DNA of 12,001 bases from Christensenella sp. UBA1685 (GTDB lineage: Bacteria; Bacillota; Clostridia; Christensenellales; CAG-138). Below the pieces are notes generated by a model. That model saw nothing but the letters and a program-made list of their open reading frames with translations, had not been told where the DNA came from and did no database searches. The translations under genes were made by a program, and so were the position numbers. Positions within the stretch are counted from its first letter, which is position 1. Each line of letters starts with the position of its first letter. Location: contig DCKB01000014.1 in NCBI GenBank assembly GCA_002320595.1, forward strand, positions 1 to 12,001. Direction: 5' to 3'. Below, in pieces: positions 7,232 through 12,001 of the stretch.

Positions 7232-7260
7232 ATTGTAAACCAAAAATCCCCGTCCTTCAA
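7232..7260 (-). promoter_or_regulatory. Sigma-A-type promoter of the SPFH gene
   Basis: On the - strand TTGAAG (7255-7260) and TACAAT (7232-7237) are separated by exactly 17 nt, which is close to consensus. Transcription would start near 7225 and leave a leader of about 55 nt. The spacer overlaps the terminator stem and U-tract of the upstream zinc-ribbon gene. Confidence 0.65.
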
Positions 7261-7288
7261 TCCATAATTCGGCCAAAGGGGCGGGGAA
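7241..7288 (-). terminator. Probable terminator of the small zinc-ribbon gene
   Basis: Near-complementary arms TTCCCCGCCC (7279-7288) and GGACGGGGA (7247-7255) flank a ~23-nt loop, with one mismatch in the stem. GGATTTTTGG follows on the - strand. It begins a few bases beyond the small gene's stop codon and overlaps the promoter of the next gene. The long loop lowers confidence. Confidence 0.45.
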
Positions 7289-7291
7289 TTG

Positions 7292-7489
7292 TTACTTTTT
7301 GTGGGGGACAGCCGGAGGGGACTGCGCTTCACGTTGCAGGGACGCATGGAGCATAACCGCATCCGGCACATAATTTATCATGCCGCAATGCGGGCACATC
7401 ACGTGCTTAAGGCCGAGCGCAACAGTCAGCGGCGCCTGGCAGGCCGTACAGGCCGCCTGAAGGAACGGCCCGGGGTACGTGGGCATCAT
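7292..7489 (-). CDS. Small zinc-ribbon protein, 65 aa
   Basis: The predicted protein carries one CxxC...CxxC zinc knuckle pair (C14, C17, C32, C35; CTAC and CPHC-G) and an uncharged Ala/Pro tail with a KK end. An in-frame TTG at 7504 could extend it by five residues, but GGGGGGA sits six bases before ATG 7489, so the shorter form is preferred. It has no TM segment or other domain. A near-perfect promoter faces it from the intergenic region shared with the XRE gene, and the zinc-ribbon SPFH gene follows downstream, which suggests shared use of zinc-ribbon protein-protein contacts. Function is unknown. Confidence 0.65.
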   Translation of the reverse strand: MMPTYPGPFLQAACTACQAPLTVALGLKHVMCPHCGMINYVPDAVMLHASLQREAQSPPAVPHKK

Positions 7490-7569
7490 GGAAAATCCCC
7501 CCAAGATCCGAAAGTTAACATAAGGGCATGCGAGCGGTGCACCCTAACACAAAAGAGGTATTTCAATTT

Positions 7570-7598
7570 ATAATACAACGTTTGATGTATTTTGTCAA
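7570..7598 (-). promoter_or_regulatory. Near-consensus promoter driving the small zinc-ribbon gene
   Basis: On the - strand TTGACA (7593-7598) and TATTAT (7570-7575) are separated by exactly 17 nt. This is the best sigma-A promoter in the window. Transcription would begin near 7563, about 75 nt before the small gene. Its -35 and spacer overlap the dyads described separately, so it is probably repressed by the divergent XRE protein. Confidence 0.75.
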
Positions 7599-7613
7599 CA
7601 ACGTATGTTGTAT
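7573..7613. promoter_or_regulatory. Paired operator-like dyads between divergent genes
   Basis: Two related sites occur. Site 2 (7598-7611) reads ACAACGTATGTTGT, with perfect 5-bp arms around GTAT. Site 1 (7573-7590) reads ATACA-ACGTTTGA-TGTAT, with perfect 5-bp outer arms and the same ACAACGT core. They sit across the -10/spacer and -35 of the - strand promoter and just upstream of the XRE gene, the usual layout for an autoregulating repressor. Confidence 0.6.
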
Positions 7614-7669
7614 TGTGCGAAAATAGCTTCAGCCGGATGGGCTTGCGAAAAAGGAGAGGGAGGTGTGCA

Positions 7670-7891
7670 ATGCGGTATTATCCTAGACTGCGCGATTTGC
7701 GCGAGGATGCGGACTTAACGCAGGACGAGCTGATAAAGCTGCTGCATATGCACAAGACCACATATACCAACTATGAACAGGGAAAGCGCGAGCCGCCATT
7801 TGAGCTCATTATCCGCCTGGCGGAGCTTTACAATGTTTCAATTGATTACATCGCGGGGATTATTTCGGATCCGAAGCCCCCGCAGCGATAA
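7670..7891 (+). CDS. Small XRE-family HTH transcriptional regulator, 73 aa
   Basis: Almost the whole protein is a Cro/C1-type helix-turn-helix (about residues 6-62): LRDLREDADLTQDELIKLL, then the recognition region HKTTYTNYEQGKREPPFELIIRLAELYNVSIDYI. A short SDPKPPQR tail follows. A GGAGGTG just before ATG 7670 makes this start better than an in-frame one at 7592, which falls inside the operator region. It is divergent from the small zinc-ribbon gene and shares the control region holding two related dyads, so it probably represses that promoter and its own. It has no sensor domain, so any signal would have to act on the HTH dimer or on a partner. Confidence 0.85.
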   Translation: MRYYPRLRDLREDADLTQDELIKLLHMHKTTYTNYEQGKREPPFELIIRLAELYNVSIDYIAGIISDPKPPQR

Positions 7892-7904
7892 CGCGAAAAA
7901 ATAA

Positions 7905-7944
7905 GCGGCCCTGAGCGCAGGCAGCTCCGGGCCGCGTTTTGTTT
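7905..7944. terminator. Bidirectional terminator between the two XRE genes
   Basis: GCGGCCC/GGGCCGC arms (7905-7911 and 7929-7935) plus inner GAGC/GCTC make a strong stem. The + strand continues GTTTTGTTT and the - strand continues TTATTTTTTCG. It lies between convergent genes and should end both. Confidence 0.85.
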
Positions 7945-7970
7945 GATGGGGCTCGGATGCGCGTGCGTGT

Positions 7971-8777
7971 TTATGCAGCGGGCTGCATATACTTTTTGCG
8001 GTATTCCGCTTCATCGCCATAGACCGTGCCGATATAGCAAGGAACATCGCCCACCTTTTCAAGCAGAATGGGCCTATTCCCGTCGAGTGCAGGCAGCAGG
8101 ATGCGGAAGGAGCCATCCTCCCGCGGTTCCGCGAAAAAGATGCGCGGCGTGCCGTCTGCCCAGGCCCCGGTGAGCGTGAAGGTGCCGTCGCCGTTGGCCA
8201 CATAGGTCCCTTCTTCCACCATGCGGCTATCAAGATACAGCGTATACTTGCCCACGCCGGCTGCGTCCGGCCAACCGGCGGAAAGCTGAACGGTGACATT
8301 CGGGCGGCTCAGCGTAATGACGGCGCTCTCGCTCCCTTCATCCCAAGTGACCGTTTCTTCCGGCCGGGGGCTGATGTATGTTCCGCGCAGCACGGCGGGC
8401 TGCTTTGCCCGGAAGAACAGCAGCGGGACGGCAATTAAAATCAGGATGCCGAGCGCGACTGCGAATGCGATGCGATCCTCCCGGCGCTTTCTGCGGCTTT
8501 GGGCGTTGGATTCCGTAAGCACGCCCGAAAGCAGCGCCTCACATTCCTGCGGAAGCGGCTCTGCCGCGCGTTCGCCTGCGAACAGTTCGCCAATGGTCAA
8601 ACCAAGCGCTGCCGCAAGCGGTTCCACGAGCGAAACATCCGGGAAGCCGATGCCGCGCTCCCATTTTGAAACCGTAGTATCCGAAACATGCAGCGTCACT
8701 GCAAGCTCTTTTTGCGTGAGCCCTTTTTCTTTGCGGACGGAAGCGATGAGCGCGCCCGTTTTTTCATACTGCTTCAT
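7971..8777 (-). CDS. Membrane-anchored XRE-family regulator
   Basis: This 268-aa protein has an N-terminal XRE helix-turn-helix (about residues 7-65: LIASVRKEKGLTQKELAVTLHVSDTTVSKWERGIGFPDVSLVEPLAAAL), a basic stretch RRKRRED (95-101) and one TM helix (about 103-122). A ~145-residue C-terminal domain rich in beta strands and turn residues follows (GTYVANGDGTFTLTGAW and similar), presumably extracytoplasmic by the positive-inside rule. The layout suggests a one-component sensor that reads an envelope or external signal. ATG 8777 is chosen because GGAGGG lies 5 nt upstream; an extension to 8807 has no such signal. The C-terminal domain is not one I can name. The gene has its own promoter and is not operonic with oadG. 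Confidence 0.82.
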   Translation of the reverse strand: MKQYEKTGALIASVRKEKGLTQKELAVTLHVSDTTVSKWERGIGFPDVSLVEPLAAALGLTIGELFAGERAAEPLPQECEALLSGVLTESNAQSRRKRREDRIAFAVALGILILIAVPLLFFRAKQPAVLRGTYISPRPEETVTWDEGSESAVITLSRPNVTVQLSAGWPDAAGVGKYTLYLDSRMVEEGTYVANGDGTFTLTGAWADGTPRIFFAEPREDGSFRILLPALDGNRPILLEKVGDVPCYIGTVYGDEAEYRKKYMQPAA

Positions 8778-8797
8778 GGTACCCTCCGTTTCTTGTC

Positions 8798-8813
8798 GGC
8801 CGGACATCCGGCC
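8798..8813 (-). promoter_or_regulatory. Perfect 16-bp palindrome in the leader of the membrane XRE gene
   Basis: GGCCGGACATCCGGCC is perfect except for its central CA and lies between the promoter and the ribosome binding site. In RNA it would form a strong 7-bp GC stem, or in DNA a roadblock operator. Confidence 0.45.
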
Positions 8814-8835
8814 CGGTGCGATTCACCTTGCGCCA

Positions 8836-8878
8836 AGCATACGCGCAAATGCGCTCTTTGGCAACCGACGCTGCGTCG
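8836..8878 (-). promoter_or_regulatory. Promoter of the membrane XRE gene, flanked by dyads
   Basis: On the - strand TTGCCA (8859-8864) and TATGCT (8836-8841) are separated by 17 nt. A perfect-arm dyad GCGCA-AA-TGCGC (8843-8854) fills the spacer and another, CGACGC-T-GCGTCG (8866-8878), lies just upstream of the -35. Either could bind the encoded HTH. Confidence 0.55.
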
Positions 8879-8893
8879 AGTTGCGCAAAACAG

Positions 8894-8907
8894 CCCGGAA
8901 TCCGGGG
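8894..8907 (-). terminator. Possible terminator of oadG
   Basis: A 5-bp stem CCCGG/CCGGG with a 3-nt loop is followed on the - strand by CTGTTTTG. It lies 45-60 nt beyond the oadG stop. The stem is short and the U-tract is broken. Confidence 0.35.
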
Positions 8908-8951
8908 AAAACCGGCATGTGAGCCGCAGGCGGAGGCGTGCCGGAAGCCGC

Positions 8952-9092
8952 CTACTTTCCTTTTTTTCCGGCGATGCGGTTGAGCAGGGCAACGAAGCCC
9001 CAGATGACGATGATGACAGCGAAAATGCCGACCATGCCCTTGAGCATGATGGGCAGCGTGACGGCGAGGGTTTCAGGATTCCACGAAAGCAT
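8952..9092 (-). CDS. oadG: Short OadG-like gamma subunit of a sodium-pumping decarboxylase, 46 aa
   Basis: A 46-residue reading frame starts at ATG 9092 (AAGGAGGT upstream) and ends with TAG at 8954. It encodes a short N-terminus (MLSWNPETLAV), one TM helix (about residues 20-38, GMVGIFAVIIVIWGFVALL), then NRIAGKKGK. This is the size and topology of gamma subunits (OadG/MmdD-type), which anchor and assemble the beta and alpha subunits. It lies 12 nt downstream of the oadB stop and is surely cotranscribed. The family call rests on context and topology because the sequence is short. It lacks a long Pro-rich C-terminal tail with metal-binding residues. Confidence 0.7.
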   Translation of the reverse strand: MLSWNPETLAVTLPIMLKGMVGIFAVIIVIWGFVALLNRIAGKKGK

Positions 9093-9104
9093 ATGCGTAC
9101 CTCC

Positions 9105-10211
9105 TTACAGCAGGTTTTCGATGAGGGTAATGATCAGGCCGCCCGCGATGACGGAAGCGATTTGGCCTGAAACGTTTGCGCCCGCGGCGTGCATCAGAAG
9201 GAAATTGTCCGGATCTTCCGCACGGCCCATCTTGTGAACCACGCGCGAGGCCATCGGGAAGGCGGAAATGCCGGCCGCGCCGATCATCGGGTTCACCTTA
9301 TTCTTGCTGAACAGGTTCAGGAATTTTGCAAACAGCACGCCGCCCACGGTGTCGAACACGAACGCGACGAGACCGAGCGCGATGATGAGGAGCGTTTCAG
9401 GCGTAACAAACAGTTCGGCCTTCATTTTAAACGCAACGGAAATGCCAAGCAGCAGCGTGATGAGGTTTGCAAGCTCCTTCTGCGCGCTTGCCGAAAGGCT
9501 GTCAAGCACGCCGCATTCCCGCACAAGGTTGCCGAACATGAGGAAGCCGATCAGCTCTGCGGATTTGGGTGCAATGGTGCCCGCGACGATGGTGACAAAG
9601 ATTGGGAAAATGATCTTTGTGCCCTTTGAGACAGAGCTTGGCTGATAGGGCATGCGGATCATGCGCTCCTTTTTCGTGGTAATGGCACGAATGACCGGCG
9701 GCTGCACAATGGGCACAAGCGCCATGTAGGAATAGGCGGCGACCATGATCGGTCCCTGATAGTTGGACTTGAAGTAATTGGCCACATAGATGGAGGTTGG
9801 GCCGTCTGCCGCGCCGATGATGGAGATGGAAGCCGCATCCTTCAGATCAAACCCGAAGAGCATGGCGAGGCACAGCGTGAAGAAGATGCCGAATTGCGCC
9901 GCTGCGCCAAAGAGGAACATCTTGGGGTTGGAGAGCAGGGGGCCGAAATCAATCATCGCACCGATGCCGATGAAGAGCAGCAACGGGAACAGCTCGCTTG
10001 CAATGCCCGCGTTGAACAGCGTTTCGATCGCCTCCGTATTCACGAACGGAAGGTTTACAAGCACCGCGCCAAAGCCCATGGGAAGCAGGAGCGCGGGCTC
10101 CATGTCATGCTTAATCGCAAGGTAAATCAGCACGAAGCCGATGAGCACCATCAGCCCCTGCTGCCATGTGAAATTGAGCACGTTGCCGAAAAGCTCGCCG
10201 AAGAGTTCCAA
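9105..10211 (-). CDS. oadB: Sodium-ion-translocating decarboxylase, beta subunit
   Basis: This 368-aa polytopic membrane protein has the beta-subunit pattern: an N-terminal amphipathic stretch then GLMVLIGFVLIYLAIKHDMEPALLLPMGFG (from about residue 20), the conserved GAADGPTSIYVAN with the essential aspartate at D136, and GKFL..NKVNPMIGAAGISAFPMASRV near the end, the conserved helix of the sodium pathway. It couples decarboxylation of carboxybiotin, held on a partner, to Na+ export. The start is TTG 10211: AGGAGG lies 8 nt upstream, and the N-terminus MELFGEL... aligns with known beta subunits. No other start fits. oadG follows directly, but no alpha or biotin subunit is in view. Which decarboxylase (oxaloacetate, methylmalonyl-CoA or glutaconyl-CoA) cannot be told from the beta subunit alone. 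Confidence 0.92.
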   Translation of the reverse strand: MELFGELFGNVLNFTWQQGLMVLIGFVLIYLAIKHDMEPALLLPMGFGAVLVNLPFVNTEAIETLFNAGIASELFPLLLFIGIGAMIDFGPLLSNPKMFLFGAAAQFGIFFTLCLAMLFGFDLKDAASISIIGAADGPTSIYVANYFKSNYQGPIMVAAYSYMALVPIVQPPVIRAITTKKERMIRMPYQPSSVSKGTKIIFPIFVTIVAGTIAPKSAELIGFLMFGNLVRECGVLDSLSASAQKELANLITLLLGISVAFKMKAELFVTPETLLIIALGLVAFVFDTVGGVLFAKFLNLFSKNKVNPMIGAAGISAFPMASRVVHKMGRAEDPDNFLLMHAAGANVSGQIASVIAGGLIITLIENLL

Positions 10212-10352
10212 AGCGCAATCCTCCTGAAATATAAAAATACGGGTGCGTTTTGCGGAAAAATGCGGCTATCCGTAAAGAACCACATCCTCCCCCTTTTAAC
10301 AGATTTATCTTACCAAAAGCAAGCGCCCTGCGCAAGGAAAAAGAGAGAAAAG

Positions 10353-10382
10353 AAAAAGCCCTGCAAGAAGCCTTTGCAGGGC
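10353..10382 (-). terminator. Strong terminator of the truncated XRE gene
   Basis: GCCCTGCAA and TTGCAGGGC (10358-10366 and 10374-10382) form a perfect 9-bp stem with a 7-nt loop, followed on the - strand by TTTTTCTTTTCTC. It lies about 24 nt past the stop codon and insulates oadB from readthrough of the element. Confidence 0.85.
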
Positions 10383-10405
10383 GCTGGAAAATCATACGTG
10401 CCGCG

Positions 10406-11014
10406 TCACTTCTGCGGGCGGGTTTCTTCCGCGTTTGCAAGGCGGTTCTTCAGCAACCCGAGAACAACACGCCAAAGCAACAGAAGAAGGGCGGGCGGAA
10501 GAATGCAGAGCAGGGCGAGCACATAGTCCGCATAGCGGTAAATGGGGTCGAACGCTCCGAAGGGAATGGTACAGGCAACTGCGCCTACCCCGTAAACTAG
10601 CGCAGCGTAAAGGCATTTGGGGACGGAAGGCAGGCGCTTCAAATCCTTGAGCAGAACCGAAAGGATCAGGCAGCCAACCACCGAAACAGTTTGCGCAATG
10701 CCCACAAGCGCATCCCGTACGTCAAGCAGCGCAAAGCGGGTTCTGATGATCTGTTCCATGGATGGATCCGTTGCCGGAATAAAACCGTCCGCCGGAGCGG
10801 GGAGGCAGGTGTTCATAAACAAAAGCAGAGTGGAAGAGGAGAAAAGAAGCAGCAGCACAGCGCCGAAGACGGCGGCTGCAATGCCCCGCACGGTATGCAG
10901 TTTCCTCTGCGCGTGGCTGCTCCCATACAGAATGTCGGAAACATCCGCCTGATACAGTCCGGCAAGCTTGATGAGCATGTCAAGATCCGGCTCGGTTCTG
11001 CCCGTTTCCCTTAA
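10406..11014 (-). pseudogene. Membrane XRE regulator, N-terminus removed by element insertion
   Basis: The reading frame to 10406 is open leftwards from a TAA at 11015-11017. Just inside this edge it reads R-ETGRTEPDLDMLIKLAGLY-QADVSDIL, the C-terminal half of an XRE helix-turn-helix, where a Trp normally precedes ETGRTEPD (VSKW-ETGRTEPD). The N-terminal half is missing, and the serine recombinase of another element starts 31 nt away. The body has about four TM helices (near 31-54, 90-110, 120-140 and 152-176, counted from Met 10978), unlike the single-TM regulator upstream. An internal ATG at 10978 could give a 190-aa protein but lacks a ribosome binding site. Its N-terminal half should lie at the far end of the element. 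Confidence 0.75.
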
Positions 11015-11044
11015 TTAAAGATATTGTTGAGTAAAAAAGAAAGG
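11009..11044. mobile_element. Terminus (attachment-site junction) of an integrative element
   Basis: Host-like sequence coding for an XRE protein stops at about 11009-11014, where the codon before GAA reads AGG rather than TGG. The next 30 nt (TTAATTAAAGATATTG...) are AT-rich and unlike the host gene, and the stop codon of the recombinase is at 11045. A large serine recombinase gene normally lies right beside its attachment site, so crossover is placed within or next to GGGAAAC (11004-11010 on the + strand as GTTTCCC). Confidence 0.6.
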
Positions 11045-12001
11045 TCAGTCGATTTTGCCGATGAAGCGGTAGTAGATTTCTACTTCCTGCTCACGGCTTC
11101 CGTCCTCGCCCTTGACAGCTTCGTGGACGGTTATTTTTTCAATTAGAGTGTTCAGAAGTTCGGCGGTCAGCTCCACAGGGTTGACATACTGTTTCATCAG
11201 GGCAATCCACTTTTCAGCATCCGCTGCGGTCTGTACGGCGGCTTCCATCGTTTCGTGAAGCTGTCTTATTTTCGTTTCAAGCTCCTTTTGCTCGTTCTGG
11301 TACTTCTCGGACAGCATATTGAAGTTATACTCGGTTATGCGTCCGGCAGACCAGTCCTCATACATTTTAGCAAACAGCCCGTCAACCTCGGCTTTACGCT
11401 TCTCTGCCTTTTTCAGCTCCGCAGCCTGCTTTTTCTTCGCAGAGTTTCTTTCCCTGTCGCTGGCATTGAGCAGCCGTTTCAGCAGCTTGTCCTCGTCTTT
11501 CTGTACCATCATAGACCAGTATTGCAGTCTTGCAAGCACATAGGCATACAGTACATCATAGCGGATATAGTGCATGGAACACTGGCGTAATCCCTGTCCG
11601 TACTTACTGCAATGGTAGTGTGCATAGGGATTTTTGTTCTGGCTGTTTACACCATAAGCCAATGACCATCCGCAGTCCGCACATTTTACCAGCCCGGAAA
11701 ATATCTGCGTTGTGCCATTCTTCTGTCGTCTGCGTCTGCTTGCAATCAGCTCCTGAACTTTTTGGAACACTTCTTCGGAAATAATGGCTTCGTGGGTATT
11801 TTCCACACGATACCATTCTTCCTGCGGCTTCCGCACCTTTTTCTTGTTCTTGAATGAAATGTTGCTCTGCTTGTTGTGAACGCTGTGACCGATGTAGGTT
11901 TCCTCTTTCAAAATGCTCTTGACCTGTGCAATCGTCCACGCATAGGCTTTTTCTGCGGGCGCACCGGCGTAGATATTGGCGAAAGTCCCGTATCTTTCAT
12001 A
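11045..12001 (-). CDS. Large serine recombinase, C-terminal part (TndX/TnpX-like), cut by window edge
   Basis: The 318 codons visible, in frame to the window edge, carry a recombinase domain end (AWTIAQVKSILKEETYIGHSVHNK), EEWYRVENTHEAIISEEVFQKVQELI, a zinc-ribbon (C107, C110, C131, C141), a Lys/Glu-rich coiled coil (about 165-260) and a DUF4368-type end (IEKITVHEAVKGEDGSREQEVEIYYRFIGKID). The catalytic N-terminal domain with the nucleophilic serine is off the window. These recombinases excise and integrate elements of the Tn4451/Tn5397 type or phages. Visibly lower G+C than its neighbours supports transfer. The gene is transcribed toward the host junction, and its stop is about 30 nt from it. 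An apparent start at 11911 is an internal TTG, not the real one. Confidence 0.9.
   Translation of the reverse strand, partial: YERYGTFANIYAGAPAEKAYAWTIAQVKSILKEETYIGHSVHNKQSNISFKNKKKVRKPQEEWYRVENTHEAIISEEVFQKVQELIASRRRRQKNGTTQIFSGLVKCADCGWSLAYGVNSQNKNPYAHYHCSKYGQGLRQCSMHYIRYDVLYAYVLARLQYWSMMVQKDEDKLLKRLLNASDRERNSAKKKQAAELKKAEKRKAEVDGLFAKMYEDWSAGRITEYNFNMLSEKYQNEQKELETKIRQLHETMEAAVQTAADAEKWIALMKQYVNPVELTAELLNTLIEKITVHEAVKGEDGSREQEVEIYYRFIGKID

Noticed and set aside
9189..9645. + strand frames opposite oadB
   Set aside because: They are shadows of a strongly conserved membrane protein with a His/Arg/Glu-rich composition.

Overview
The window comes from a Bacillota genome, probably class Clostridia and possibly gut-derived. 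The signs are a clostridial-type 5S rRNA 3' end, strong AGGAGG ribosome binding sites, sigma-A-like promoters, a selenium-handling cassette, a sodium-pumping decarboxylase beta subunit, a YdjI-like SPFH/zinc-ribbon protein and a recombinase of the large serine type. Genus-level placement is not supportable from the sequence alone.

Layout. Positions 1-109 hold the 3' end of a 5S rRNA and a perfect 24-bp-arm terminator closing an rRNA operon. Positions 465-2433 (+ strand) hold a tightly overlapping three-gene selenium cassette: yedF, a class V cysteine desulfurase-like enzyme, and a small DUF3343 Se/S-carrier-like protein. From about 2490 to the right end almost everything is on the - strand: a MalY/PatB-type cystathionine beta-lyase (2543-3709), a HAD phosphatase (4124-4864), a decayed M28 peptidase lipoprotein (4930-5610), an SPFH protein with four C-terminal zinc ribbons (5709-7169) and a 65-aa zinc-ribbon protein (7292-7489). 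A 73-aa XRE repressor (7670-7891) faces the other way, across a promoter region rich in dyads. Next come a membrane-anchored XRE regulator (7971-8777), a 46-aa OadG-like subunit (8952-9092) and OadB (9105-10211). Last are the 3' remnant of a second membrane-anchored XRE regulator (10406 to about 11011) and the 3' part of a large serine recombinase (11045 to the edge).

How the parts fit. The selenium genes are translationally coupled through 4-nt stop/start overlaps and probably act together to mobilise selenium or sulfur. The SPFH protein, the small zinc-ribbon protein and the XRE repressor form a candidate regulated module. OadB and OadG are adjacent, but no carboxyltransferase alpha or biotin subunit is present. 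The right end is a junction: an integrative element with its own serine recombinase appears to have inserted into the helix-turn-helix of an XRE gene and cut off its N-terminus.

I found no wholly new multi-gene system. The most notable items are the integration junction, the zinc-ribbon/SPFH/XRE module with its dyads, and the selenium cassette beside rRNA without selD in view.
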